Positions 51,554 through 60,895 of a DNA stretch of 64,000 bases are shown here, one piece after another. The stretch is from Mesobacillus boroniphilus JCM 21738 (GTDB lineage Bacteria > Bacillota > Bacilli > Bacillales > Cytobacillaceae): the NCBI RefSeq assembly GCF_000517385.1, contig NZ_BAUW01000002.1, positions 93,676 through 157,675 on the forward strand. Reading direction: 5' to 3'. Made by a program: the position numbers and the translations under genes. A model generated the notes under the pieces. It had not been told where the DNA came from. It searched no databases and worked only from the letters and a program-made list of their open reading frames with translations. How positions within the stretch are numbered: position 1 is the stretch's first letter; every line of letters starts with the position of its first letter.

Positions 51554-52168
51554 GTGATTGGATTAAATAAAAAAACAGATTGTGCGAATGTTTTTATAGT
51601 CCTTGCAGATTTATTTAAACACCCAACTAGAGGTATCTGGGATGAGATTCAGCAGGAGGATCTACTGAAGAAGCTGGAAAAATCGGTCAACGAACTTTTC
51701 AGTATCTACTTTTCAATCGAGGAAGTCCTGCCAGAGAATTATGAAGAATTCACAGAAATATACATGACTTCTATTGGCAGCACGCAAAGGAAAGCTGCTC
51801 TTCCGATTGAATCATTGTATAAACGGTGGACACTTGATGAAACGTGCACTCTACCCTTTGCCAGGGACAAAGGTTATATATTAGGAGATTCGGCGTTACA
51901 TATCAATTACCTGTTAGAAAAGCTTAAGATCGAAATCCCTAATGAACTACAGGGTATACCGGACCATCTTGCAATCCTGTTGGAATTGTTGGCCTATTTC
52001 ATTGAGCATGCCCCTGAAAGTTCTACTGCTGAATTTTTGGATGACCATTTTGATTGGCTCGATGAATTCGAGTCGCAGCTTTCGAAAGTGAGTGTTCACC
52101 CATTTTATCAGAGACTGACGGGAGCATTAATAGAAATGATCAAGGCGCAACGAAATAGTTACCAGTAA
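51554..52168 (+). CDS. TorD/DmsD-like molybdoenzyme chaperone
   Basis: 204 residues, all-helical, of the TorD/NarJ/DmsD family by pattern: a Y/F-ExxE segment (ENYEEFTEIYM), PIESLYKRWTLD, and a conserved EIPNELQGIPDHLAILLELLA helix (the family LPDHL motif). Such proteins bind the twin-arginine leader of a molybdenum enzyme and hold it until the cofactor is inserted. The next large gene encodes just such a leader-bearing subunit. GTG start after GAAAGGTGGTG. Confidence 0.85.
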   Translation: MIGLNKKTDCANVFIVLADLFKHPTRGIWDEIQQEDLLKKLEKSVNELFSIYFSIEEVLPENYEEFTEIYMTSIGSTQRKAALPIESLYKRWTLDETCTLPFARDKGYILGDSALHINYLLEKLKIEIPNELQGIPDHLAILLELLAYFIEHAPESSTAEFLDDHFDWLDEFESQLSKVSVHPFYQRLTGALIEMIKAQRNSYQ

Positions 52169-52200
52169 GGCTTTAATTCTTAAAGGTGGTGGTGCTTTTA

Positions 52201-52353
52201 GTGAAGGACATCCTTTTAAAAAGAGATATAATAACAGATTCCATTAAAGGGACCGGATACTCTGCGAAAAAGTCAATGAGTTTTACATGCAGCAGTAATG
52301 GAAGGAAGCATCAATCACAAACAGCTAAAGGCAAAAAACTACTAAATGTTTGA
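52201..52353 (+). CDS. Small unknown ORF between chaperone and reductase
   Basis: 50 codons, GTG start with AAAGGTGGTGG seven bases upstream. The product starts MKDILLKRDIITDSI and is Lys/Ser-rich; no family recognised. It ends 31 bases before the reductase start. It could be a real small protein or only a leader peptide; support is limited to the ribosome binding site and operon position. Confidence 0.4.
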   Translation: MKDILLKRDIITDSIKGTGYSAKKSMSFTCSSNGRKHQSQTAKGKKLLNV

Positions 52354-52384
52354 TCGGTCTGGAGTAAAAGGAGGGCTAGAGAAA

Positions 52385-54579
52385 ATGGTGGATACAAAAC
52401 TATCACGTCGAGGATTCATTAAAGCCTCTGCAGCAACTGCTGCATTGGCATCTGCGGGAACAGCAGGCTTTAATGCATGGTCCAACGAATATGTAAAAGC
52501 AGGAGCAAATGCAGAAATAAAGGAAATACCTAGTACATGCAATGCATGTTCAAGTAAATGCGGAATGATTGGCCTTGTCAAAAACGGCCGTTTATGGAAG
52601 CTGACAGGGCACCCTGATCACCCTTATTCGAAAGGGAAGCTATGTGCCAGGGGACATGGTTACGCTACAGTTGTTTATTCACAGGATAGGCTGACACAGC
52701 CATTAAAGCGTATTGGTGAAAAGAAATTTGAGCCGATTACATGGGAACAAGCTTACAAGGAAATTGCGGAAAAATTAAACAAGATTATAAAAGAGCATGG
52801 CCCACAGTCAGTAGCACTGACGGAGGACCACGCGCTTCAGGGAAATTCTATTCCCCTCGTTTTATCAATGCGCTTGGCTCTGCGAACTATTATACGCACC
52901 ATGTAGTATGCTCTAACGCTAGGGATGCAGGTTTCCTTCATACAGTGGGTGTAACGGCAACGAGTGCAGATATCAGTAATGCGAAATATATTATGTTCAT
53001 TGGAAGAAGCTATGGAGACGGAATAAGACCAAGCTCCGTACAAGCATTGGCATCTGCAAAAGACAATGGAGCCAAGATTGTCATTGTCGACCCGCGTTTG
53101 AATAACACAGGCAATCTTGCGACAGAGTGGCTGGCAATCCGACCAGGCACTGACTTGGCTCTTGTACTGGCTATGTCACATGTGTTGATAAAAGAAAATC
53201 TTCACGATAGGCAATTCATTAAGAACTACACAATTGGATTCGAAGAATATGCAAAAGAACTGAAAAAATATACACCAGAATGGGCAGAAAAAATCACCGG
53301 TCTCCCTGCTGATGCAATCACACGGATTGCCATTGATATGGGCAAAGCCAAACCGAAAGCGTTGATTGAGCAATCGTGGAGAGGTGCATTCGGCTGTAAC
53401 TATGAAAATAGTACAGAAACCGGACGTGCCGTTGCAATGTTCAATGCTTTACTAGGAAACTACCAGCAAAAGGGCGGTAGTATTTTTGGCGGAAAACCTT
53501 CGCTGGGTAAACTTGATAAAGCAAAACACCCGAGTCCAAAAGAACCTGAACTTTCAAAGGCAGGATCCAAGGAATTCCCGATTGCCTATCCAACTAATGG
53601 AGTAGCAACAATCGTCGCAAAGGAAGCACTGGAAGGCAAAATGAAGGCGGCAATTTATTACCATTCCAATGCAGCATTAGGATATGGAAATCCTAAAGTC
53701 ATGAAGGAAGCTCTATCTAAAATGGATCTCGTGGTGGCAATAGACGTGCAAATGTCTGAAACCGCGCAACTGGCTCATTATGTACTTCCGGAAGTTTCGT
53801 ATATCGAACGTGATGAGGTAATTGAAGGGTTATCCGGAAAGGTTCCCGGAATAGCTCTTCGCCAGCAAATGGTAGACAAGGTACATCCGGAAACAAAACC
53901 AATTCATGAAATCTATACTGAGTTAGCTAAAGCTTGCGGAGTAGGTCAGTATTTCAATTTCACCCTTGATGAATTGAATGAAACGATGCTTGCTCCGACA
54001 GGTATAACGTACAAACAGCTGAGGGAAAAAGGAACCATCATGTTCCCGAATGAAGAAATTACCCTCGGGGAAATGCCGAAATTAAAGACCCCATCAGGCA
54101 AAATAGAATTTTACAGTGAAACATATAAAGAAGCAGGCTTTAAACCGATCGTCGAATGGATTGAGCCTAAGGTAAGCCCGGCAGATGATTCTTTTCGTCT
54201 GATCACTGGCAAACAGGCAATCCATAGCCATACTCAAACTGCCAATATCCCAATTCTGATGCAGATTACGAAGGACTATGATTTAGAAAGAATTTGGATT
54301 AACCCTGTTCGTGCAAAAGCGCTGGGAATTAAGGACGGCGATATGGTTGAATTGAAATCCAGTGAAGCAACCAGCAAGATACGAGTGAAAGTTACTGAAA
54401 GAATTCACCCAGAGGCAATTTTTGTTCCAAGCCACTACGGTATAACATCCAAGGATTTAAAGACTGGATATGGTATAGGTTTTGGCTATATGGAACACGT
54501 ACCATTCGATTTTGAAAAATGGAGTGGGTCAGGAAATATCCACGAAGTAATCGTGAAGGTTAGGAAGGTGAATGGCTGA
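52385..54579 (+). CDS. Molybdopterin oxidoreductase, PsrA/PhsA-like catalytic subunit (frameshifted)
   Basis: Restored length about 731 residues. A twin-arginine leader (SRRGFIKASAATAA) sends the folded enzyme across the membrane. An Fe-S motif CNACSSKCG with a later KLCARGH follows, then the bis-MGD domains and a C-terminal molydopterin-dinucleotide-binding domain (TGKQAIHSHTQTANIP). A cysteine in HHVVCSNARD is a plausible Mo ligand, typical of polysulfide/thiosulfate/arsenate-type reductases. The frame breaks near 52829: GAGGACCACGC should be GAGGACCCACGC (TEDPRASGKFYSPRF), one C missing. ATG at 52385 follows AAAGGAGGG. The substrate cannot be fixed from sequence. Confidence 0.9.
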
Positions 54580-55115
54580 TGGCACGCTATGGAATGGTAA
54601 TAGACACAAGAAAATGCGTCGGCTGTTATGCTTGCCGGGTAAGCTGCCAGATGCAGAATGAGCTTCCGGTAGAAGAGTCGTATATTAAGTTTTACGAAAA
54701 AGAAACGGGAGTTTTCCCAAACGTCAAAAATGAAATCATCCCGGTACAATGCCAGCACTGTGAGGATGCCCCATGTGTGACTGTCTGCCCGACAAAGGCT
54801 ACCTACACGACAAAAGAAGGCATCGTGCTTGTTGACGCAGATAAGTGTATCGGCTGCAAGTATTGTATGGTCGCTTGCCATTATGGCGCAAGAACGCAGG
54901 ATCATAATACCGGTGTCGTTGAAAAATGCCGCTTCTGTGCTGAGCTAGTGGCAGAAGGTAAACAGCCAGCCTGTGTCAGCACATGCATCAGCAATGCCCG
55001 TATTTTCGGTGATCTTGATGATCCGAACAGTGAAGTTTCAAAAGCAATCGTTCAAATGAATGCCCAGCCTTTAAGGCCGGACTTAGGCAAGGCAAAAATT
55101 TACTACGTGAGGTGA
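54579..55115 (+). CDS. 4Fe-4S electron-transfer subunit (PsrB/DmsB-like)
   Basis: 178 residues with four cysteine clusters: CVGCYACRVSC, CQHCEDAPCVTVCP, CIGCKYCMVAC, and CRFCAEL...CVSTC. It passes electrons from the membrane subunit to the molybdenum subunit. It has no leader of its own and is likely exported with the catalytic partner. Its ATG overlaps the catalytic gene stop (TGATGG), so translation is coupled. Confidence 0.93.
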   Translation: MARYGMVIDTRKCVGCYACRVSCQMQNELPVEESYIKFYEKETGVFPNVKNEIIPVQCQHCEDAPCVTVCPTKATYTTKEGIVLVDADKCIGCKYCMVACHYGARTQDHNTGVVEKCRFCAELVAEGKQPACVSTCISNARIFGDLDDPNSEVSKAIVQMNAQPLRPDLGKAKIYYVR

Positions 55116-55120
55116 TTATA

Positions 55121-56017
55121 ATGGTTTGGGGAACAATTATCGCTGCCTATTTATTCCTTGCTGGACTTAGTGCCGGTGCGTTTTTAACATCTTCCTATGC
55201 AGCAAGGAAATATCCTGATGCCAAAACAGTCAGGATTGCCGGAAGGTTAATCAGCCCGATTCTGATGGGCATAGGTCTATTGCTTCTTATTGTCGATGCG
55301 GAAGCAGGTCTTAAGGATCCTTTGAGGTTCATCTATTTGTTTACAAATTTCAGTTCTGTCATGACAATCGGTACTTATTTCATTAGCTTTTTCATGATGG
55401 CTGCAGCATATATCGCTTTGATGGAATTGCTGAAAAAAGATACAAATAAAATTGTGGAGTACGTCGGGATCGTCTTTGCTGTCGCTACAGCCATTTACAC
55501 CGGCTTCCTGATTGGTGTCATTGGAGCTGTGCCACTATGGAATACAGCGATTTTGCCAATCTTGTTCGTTGTGTCGGCATTCTCAACGGGGATTGCCGGA
55601 ACAATGCTCGTATCAGCAATCTTCGATAAAAAAGTGATCCATCATGTGATGTCCATCAAAAAACTTCACTTAACATTGCTGATTTCTGAATTATTCCTGA
55701 TTTTCACAATGTTCTTGATCACTTCATCGACCAATGAGTCAGCAGCACAATCTGTTGCCATGCTTCTTTCCGGAGAGTACAGCACTTTATTCTGGCTGGG
55801 ACTGGTTGTTGTGGGATTGCTTGTTCCAATCGGAATCGAAGCTTTGGAATTATGGAATTCGAAAAAACTCCAGCAAAGCCAGGCTGGATTGGAAGTTGCA
55901 GCTTCAGGCTCACACGGAATCGCAGCCACTATGATCACGGAAAGTGCTGTACTGGCAGGCGGATTTATTCTCCGCTATCTGTTACTTGCAGCAGCAGTTC
56001 CGGTAATATTCTTATAA
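55121..56017 (+). CDS. NrfD/PsrC-like membrane quinol-oxidising subunit
   Basis: 298 residues, about eight hydrophobic helices with AYLFLAGLSAGAFLTSSYA near the start, of the NrfD/PsrC family. This membrane anchor oxidises menaquinol and hands electrons to the Fe-S subunit. ATG at 55121 follows GTGAGGTGATT; GTG at 55112 is less likely. It closes the operon; a terminator follows. Confidence 0.92.
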   Translation: MVWGTIIAAYLFLAGLSAGAFLTSSYAARKYPDAKTVRIAGRLISPILMGIGLLLLIVDAEAGLKDPLRFIYLFTNFSSVMTIGTYFISFFMMAAAYIALMELLKKDTNKIVEYVGIVFAVATAIYTGFLIGVIGAVPLWNTAILPILFVVSAFSTGIAGTMLVSAIFDKKVIHHVMSIKKLHLTLLISELFLIFTMFLITSSTNESAAQSVAMLLSGEYSTLFWLGLVVVGLLVPIGIEALELWNSKKLQQSQAGLEVAASGSHGIAATMITESAVLAGGFILRYLLLAAAVPVIFL

Positions 56018-56029
56018 TAAATGCAAGCA

Positions 56030-56060
56030 GACCTGAACTAAAAACGTTCAGGTTTTTTAT
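56030..56060 (+). terminator. Intrinsic terminator after NrfD-like gene
   Basis: ACCTGAAC / GTTCAGGT stem with TAAAAAC loop and T6 tail. Confidence 0.88.
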
Positions 56061-56496
56061 GTATCAATTGAACTCTCCCGTTTTTTCTTTATAGAAAAAT
56101 TTATGAATTGCAATACTATATTACTGCCCGCCAAAATCAGGATTGGCATAAAAAGTATGGACTTTCCTGGTTAATCCAGGTTAACTCAAAAAAGTAATCG
56201 ACTAAAGAAAATAAAATGAAAATAAATACAAAAATGCGAGTTATGTTTTCTAGTCTAATTAACATACCAAATTATCCTTTCATGTGTTTAATCTAGTAAT
56301 TCTCTAAAATATGGAAAACCCCTTCTAAGAAAAGATGTCATCTTATTTTAAAAGAGTAAGTGACCCAAAAGAAGGGATATCAAGCAAGAATACAGAATTA
56401 TATCTCCAACGTTATGTGAAAGAGGGATGTCGATGGAGGTGCAATTTACGGTATCCTGGAATTATATTGAGGAAGTGGAACAGAAGGGTAGTATAT
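56061..56496 (+). other. Intergenic region before the Nudix gene
   Basis: About 430 AT-rich bases. Two short overlapping frames (56335-56595 and one starting at about 56430) are open but lack clear ribosome binding sites or family similarity. They may be shadows of decayed sequence. Confidence 0.4.
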
Positions 56497-56951
56497 ATGA
56501 TTACTTTTGGAAAAATGGAATCAGGAATAAGCTATACCATGCGGCCAGGTGTCTATGGAATAATTTTTAATGAACATAAGAATTTGATTGCTTGATAGAG
56601 ACCGGTGATGGGAAGTATTTCCTTCCAGGAGGTGGGTTGGAAGGAAGTGAAAGTCATGAGGAGTGTCTACTTAGGGAAGGCATTGAAGAAATGGGAAATC
56701 TGCTTGAAATTGGGGAATGGATTGGAAAAGCACAGCGCTATTTTTATTCCGAAAAGGATTCGGAATATTATCTAGGTGCAGGGCATTTTTATTTTGCGGA
56801 AATAGCTGGAGATGCGGGAGATCCTGTTGAGGCTGACCATCAACTCAGGTGGGTTGAACCTGGCGCAGCAGTGAAAATGTTATTTCATGAACATCAGAGC
56901 TGGGCCCTTCAAAAGGCTTTGTGTTTGTTTGGGGAAAATGAGGAAATATAA
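56497..56951 (+). CDS. Nudix hydrolase (frameshifted)
   Basis: Restored length about 151 residues. The Nudix box is seen as GGGLEGSESHEECLLREGIEEMG (Gx5Ex7REUxEExGU-type), with the upstream YFLP. Hydrolyses a nucleoside diphosphate linked to X; substrate unknown. The frame breaks near 56592: GATTGCTTGATAG should be GATTGCTTTGATAG (LIALIETGDGKYFLP), one T missing. ATG at 56497 has only a weak AAGGGTAG box. Confidence 0.85.
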
Positions 56952-57168
56952 GGTGGAATATCTCTGCCATACTTGATGACAAAAGTCATCTTGTTACAAG
57001 TCTGTAATCAGCTTTGTTGGGAAAATCAAATGAATCAAATTACCTCTTTCCTTTCTCGCCTGCTTAATGGTAATGTTAGCATAATCACATCCTCATTATT
57101 TATTTGTTTGACAATAGGTATAAATGGGAAAATATTTCTTAGAACAGTAAAAAGTAATGAGGGCGATT

Positions 57169-57312
57169 ATGATTAACAACTTTGAATATCAGATCTTTTC
57201 CGTAGAACTAAGAAGACTTCATAAAGAATACCAGCGGTGTGAAAATGCCAAATTAAAACAATCAATATCAAAGGACATTGAACTTATAGAGGACGCGCTG
57301 GAAACAATCTGA
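57169..57312 (+). CDS. Small helical protein, unknown
   Basis: 47 residues, MINNFEYQIFSVELRRLHKE at the start, charged and likely alpha-helical, ending IELIEDALETI. Not recognised. The ATG follows a GAGGG box, and TTGACA near 57110 could be its -35. It lies 26 bases before the DnaB_2-like gene and may be co-transcribed with it. Confidence 0.55.
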   Translation: MINNFEYQIFSVELRRLHKEYQRCENAKLKQSISKDIELIEDALETI

Positions 57313-57338
57313 AACTAAATTAAGCAGGAGATTTTCAA

Positions 57339-57665
57339 ATGAATAAACAATTAACCGATCCAGAATTCCTTTCATTCTGTGAAAACGCTATGCCAATTGA
57401 AGTGGTAGAAAAATTCACTAATAATAACATCCGCGGACTTGAGAATATTGCACTAAGGTCGATTTCAACCCGAAACAAACTACCGGCGAATGTAGTCAAT
57501 CTATTGGTTGCCTATTTCTACAGTCACTATGGTAATCAGGTATATAATCGTAATGACCTGGCACGTTTATATGATTACTGGGCATCGAAGGATGTCAGGA
57601 CAATGACTCAGGCAGCTGAAATGACCAATGAAGATATTGAGGAAGTTCTTAAAACGTTGAAATGA
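57339..57665 (+). CDS. DnaB_2-like (DnaD/DnaB family) small protein
   Basis: 108 residues. The segment NKLPANVVNLLVAYFYSHYG through LARLYDYWASKDVRTMTQA resembles the C-terminal DnaB_2 domain of Bacillus DnaB/DnaD replication initiators (pattern LPxGVINVLIxY...HWxxxxIxTxxEA). There is no N-terminal winged helix, so it is a domain-only protein. GGAGATT box before the ATG. Its role is unknown; DNA binding is inference. Confidence 0.65.
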   Translation: MNKQLTDPEFLSFCENAMPIEVVEKFTNNNIRGLENIALRSISTRNKLPANVVNLLVAYFYSHYGNQVYNRNDLARLYDYWASKDVRTMTQAAEMTNEDIEEVLKTLK

Positions 57666-57679
57666 TGGAATTGCTTTTT

Positions 57680-57709
57680 GAACAGGCTGAGCTCAGCCTG
57701 TTCTTTTTT
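57680..57709 (+). terminator. Intrinsic terminator after the DnaB_2-like gene
   Basis: GAACAGGCTGA / TCAGCCTGTTC near-perfect palindrome followed by T6. Confidence 0.9.
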
Positions 57710-57719
57710 ATTTAATAGG

Positions 57720-57991
57720 AAATTTGGGACAAACATATTTTTGCTGTGGATACTGAAGGAGATTCAGTGTATTTGCATAGGCTCGCAGTATTACCAGTAC
57801 ATATAGGCAAAGGATTTGGAAAAGAACTATTAAATTGGATTGAGAAGAGTTTTTCAACGGACAAAACATATCTCAAATTAGACTGTGTTGCTGACAACAG
57901 CAAACTGAATCAATTTTATTTGGCTAACGGGTTTCACTATCTCGGTGAAACAGACCGTCACAGTAAATACGGAAAAAAGTTATTTGCTTAA
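57720..57991 (+). pseudogene. GNAT acetyltransferase, 5'-truncated
   Basis: About 85 residues of the C-terminal half of a GNAT domain: [22 protein letters not shown] is the acetyl-CoA-binding loop region, then KLDCVADNSKLNQFYLANGF. The N-terminal half expected in a ~150-residue enzyme is absent, and the terminator of the previous gene lies only 10 bases upstream. There is no good start or ribosome binding site. Likely a remnant; GTG at 57746 is the first possible start. Confidence 0.65.
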
Positions 57992-58017
57992 CTCCGGCCC
58001 ATGTGGGGTCTTTTTTT

Positions 58018-58131
58018 ATGCGAGAAAAGAAGCTGGAGATTTCACTTAAAGTTAATAAACATGGCGAAGTATCAGCTGGAATAGAGGTTAAAATGGAGTT
58101 GCGAAGAAGTGATGTTTTAGCGAGGGATTAA
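58018..58131 (+). CDS. Possible 37-residue ORF upstream of the sensor kinase
   Basis: MREKKLEISLKVNKHGEVSA followed by GIEVKMELRRSD; amphipathic and coding-like, ending two bases before the kinase ATG. No ribosome binding site is evident at its start, so it may be the end of a decayed gene. Not recognised. Confidence 0.3.
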   Translation: MREKKLEISLKVNKHGEVSAGIEVKMELRRSDVLARD

Positions 58132-58133
58132 TT

Positions 58134-59177
58134 ATGTTGATGCAAGTGGAAATTTTAGAAGAAATTGTCGATCATCTGCCGGAGGGCATGATTGTAATGG
58201 ATAAAGATCGCATGATTCATTATCTTAATGAAAAAGCAGTTGACATGACCGGCTGGAAGCATGGAGAGAAAGTACCTTACTGTACATATTGCCAGGAAAG
58301 AGAACTGGAAGAGGATGAGAATCGCTGTATCTTAACCTCTGATAATCCGATTCCTTTTTTTAACTCCCATCTGGCAGTGTATGAGGGACTGGAAGAATTT
58401 GAGATGTCTTTTAAAAAAATCACTATATCGGATGAGGTATATTATGTCCTTAGGATCCGGCCTCCAGTCCAGAATGAAAATAGTGAGCGGGCACGATTCC
58501 ATGAGCTGCTTGTACAAGAAACGCTGCTCGCCCAGGAGGCAGAGCGTAAAAGGATTGCCATGGAACTGCATGATCATATCGGACAAAGTGTCTATAGCAT
58601 ATTCCTTGGCCTTGAGGTAATCAAACAGAATATCAGCGAGGATAAATATCAAAATCATGTCACCAACATGGTCAATGTCATGGAAAAAACACTTAAAGAT
58701 ATTAAGAGTCTGACCAAAAGCCTCAGACCTGAAATCGTGTATGACATTGGTTTGGAAAAATCGCTTCGGCAAGCAGTAAAGGATTGGAGGAAGCTGTACC
58801 AGATAGATATCTTTTTGGAGATGGAGCTCGATAAGGAACAGAAACTGGATCCGGAAAAAGAACTTCATCTATTCAGGATCATCCAGGAAAGCATCACAAA
58901 TTCTGTTCGCCACGGCAAGGCAACTTATTTCTTCATTCATTTAAAGACATACTATCAATATATCTTTTTTCAGTTATACGACAATGGCAATGGCTTTATA
59001 TCAACTGGATGTAAAACGAAAGGGCTCGGTTTGAAGCATATGTATGAGCGCTGCAAAATGCTTGGTGGGGACATCAAGTGGATCAGCAAGGAAGGCGGGC
59101 CTACACGGGTGGAAGGGTTTGTTTCTTTAACAAAAGTGGAAGGGGAGAGGAAAGATGAACCTAATGATCATCGATGA
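58134..59177 (+). CDS. Sensor histidine kinase, NreB-like (PAS, HisKA_3)
   Basis: 347 residues, no membrane segment, so a cytoplasmic sensor. N-terminal PAS-like region (about 1-115) with Cys50, Cys53 and Cys65 in the spacing CxxC-x11-C; a fourth position fitting the NreB pattern (C-x2-C-x11-C-x2-C) is Thr68. HisKA_3 dimerisation helix with phosphoacceptor His146 in RIAMELHDHIGQSVYS, then an HATPase domain (ITNSVRHGKA, DNGNGF, GLGLKHMYERC). NreB of staphylococci holds an oxygen-sensitive 4Fe-4S cluster. The response regulator overlaps its end. Confidence 0.85.
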   Translation: MLMQVEILEEIVDHLPEGMIVMDKDRMIHYLNEKAVDMTGWKHGEKVPYCTYCQERELEEDENRCILTSDNPIPFFNSHLAVYEGLEEFEMSFKKITISDEVYYVLRIRPPVQNENSERARFHELLVQETLLAQEAERKRIAMELHDHIGQSVYSIFLGLEVIKQNISEDKYQNHVTNMVNVMEKTLKDIKSLTKSLRPEIVYDIGLEKSLRQAVKDWRKLYQIDIFLEMELDKEQKLDPEKELHLFRIIQESITNSVRHGKATYFFIHLKTYYQYIFFQLYDNGNGFISTGCKTKGLGLKHMYERCKMLGGDIKWISKEGGPTRVEGFVSLTKVEGERKDEPNDHR

Positions 59178-59779
59178 TCATGAAATTGTCCGGGATGGGC
59201 TGAGCATGCTTTTGCAGCAATCTTTTTGCATTGATGGGAGGATTTGTGCCTGCGATGGCTATGAAGCTGTTAAAGCTGCGGTCGACTTCCCTGCGGACCT
59301 GGTACTTCTGGACCTTTCGATGCCAGGCGGCCTGGATGGAATGACGACCTTGGAAAGACTTCGGAAACTCCTGCCGGAAGCAAAAATAGTCATTTTCTCG
59401 ATGCATGATGATATCGGGTATCAAAAGAAGGCTTATGAAGCTGGAGCTGACGGCTATCTAATCAAGCAGCTGAAGCGTGACGATCTCATCCATCTCTGGA
59501 TAAAATTTTAGCGAACCAAAAGGTGTTCGATACACATATATGGAGGATGAGACAGAGGGTGACCAATTCAATCCGGTCGACCTGCCGATCACCAAGCGAG
59601 AAAAGGAGGTATTCATCCTTACGGTTAAAGGATATTCCCAGAAAGACATAGCTGAAAGGCTTGATATATCAGTCAAAACAGTAGAAAATCACCGTCAGAA
59701 AATTGGTGAGAAGCTAGGAACACACAAGCGATATGAATGGGTAGAAACAGCACGAAAATATAATGTATTTCAACCTTAG
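59155..59779 (+). CDS. LuxR-type response regulator, NreC-like (two frameshifts)
   Basis: Restored length about 208 residues. Receiver domain with IIDDHEIVRDGL and phospho-Asp in LVLLDLSMPG; C-terminal LuxR/GerE DNA-binding helix-turn-helix (PITKREKEVFILTVKGYSQK, DISVKTVENHRQKI). Two missing bases: near 59496 (CATCTCTGG, expected CATCTCCTGG, HLLDKILANQK) and near 59537 (CACATATATGG, expected one more base, DTHYMEDE-like). Its ATG lies inside the kinase end, so the two are translationally coupled. Candidate regulator of the reductase operon upstream, unproven. Confidence 0.85.
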
Positions 59780-59809
59780 AAGCAGGACATACCGATGTCT
59801 TGCTTTTTA
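59779..59809 (+). terminator. Intrinsic terminator after the response regulator
   Basis: AGCAGGACAT / ATGTCTTGCT stem with ACCG loop and T5. Confidence 0.85.
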
Positions 59810-59948
59810 TTTGGCCAATGAATCACTTAATGACTCTATTTCATTATAATCTTTTCCAAATATTTTCATATATTAATTGGAATTTATTTCATGAAGTTTG
59901 AATTTTTGAGATAATTGAATCAACATAGGCCGAAAGCAGGTGTTTTGG

Positions 59949-60890
59949 TTGGAAGTCTTGGAAGTGAAGCAATTAACTAAGAGGTTTAAAGATTTCGAGG
60001 CAGTCAAGAATGTTTCCTTTTCCGTACAAAAGGGTGAGTCTTTTGGTCTCCTCGGACCCAATGGAGCAGGAAAGACAACAACGATTCAAATGATTACAGG
60101 TTTATTTCCCCCGAGTTCAGGAATCATTGAAATAGCTGGCATTGATATGGTCAAGCAGCCAAAGCGTGGGCAAGGGCTTTTAGGAATCGTGCCTCAGGAA
60201 ATTGCGCTTTACCAAACTATGAGTGCGAGGGAAAACCTCTCATTCTGGGGAAGAATGTACGGTTTAAGGGGGAACCACTTGCAAAAAAGAATTGACGATG
60301 TACTTGAAATTATCGGCTTGGCTGATCGGGCAAAGGAAACAGTAGAAACGTTTTCCGGAGGGATGAAGCGGAGAGTCAATATCGGTGCTGCAATTTTACA
60401 TAATCCAGAGCTGTTGATCATGGATGAACCGACCGTAGGGATAGATCCCCAATCTCGCAGTCACATCCTTGAAACGGTAAAAAAGCTGAATGGTGAAGGG
60501 ATGACAGTTATCTATACAAGTCATTATATGGAGGAAGTTGAGTTTCTTTGTGAAAAGATTGGCATTATGGATCAAGGAGAATTCATTACATCTGGTACTA
60601 TTTCGCAATTAAGGGAAACAATCGGTGATCGTTCTCGTATTGTCATGAACTTTTCGGGGGCAATCGAACTTGAAAGCATAAAGTCAATTTTAACGTCTGA
60701 GATACCTGAACGCGACCTCTTAATGAATCAAAATGAGCTTGCCATTTTTCATAAGGAACCACAAAAAATACTAAGTGAATTGATCCAGTCGGTTACAGGG
60801 ACCGGTTTTGAAATTGCCTCAGTTGAAATAGTTGAACCCAATCTCGAGAGTGTGTTCCTCCATCTTACTGGCCGAAGCTTAAGGGATTGA
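59949..60890 (+). CDS. ABC transporter ATP-binding protein, ABC-2 type
   Basis: 313 residues. One nucleotide-binding domain: Walker A GPNGAGKTTT, Q-loop, signature TFSGGMKRRVNIGAA, Walker B LLIMDEPTVGIDP, followed by a ~90-residue C-terminal extension common in multidrug/lipid-type ABC-2 exporters. TTG at 59949 has GAAAGCAGGTG upstream; GTG at 59940 is an alternative. There is no permease gene next to it in this window; the following sequence goes directly to a hairpin and mutS. Confidence 0.85.
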   Translation: MEVLEVKQLTKRFKDFEAVKNVSFSVQKGESFGLLGPNGAGKTTTIQMITGLFPPSSGIIEIAGIDMVKQPKRGQGLLGIVPQEIALYQTMSARENLSFWGRMYGLRGNHLQKRIDDVLEIIGLADRAKETVETFSGGMKRRVNIGAAILHNPELLIMDEPTVGIDPQSRSHILETVKKLNGEGMTVIYTSHYMEEVEFLCEKIGIMDQGEFITSGTISQLRETIGDRSRIVMNFSGAIELESIKSILTSEIPERDLLMNQNELAIFHKEPQKILSELIQSVTGTGFEIASVEIVEPNLESVFLHLTGRSLRD

Positions 60891-60895
60891 TGTTT

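Noticed and set aside
56335..56595. 86-residue frame overlapping the Nudix start
   Set aside because: Only its last 30 residues belong to the Nudix protein; the earlier part has no family similarity or ribosome binding site.
56973..57176. 67-residue frame
   Set aside because: Hydrophobic low-complexity translation of AT-rich DNA with no good ribosome binding site; overlaps the better-supported small gene at 57169.
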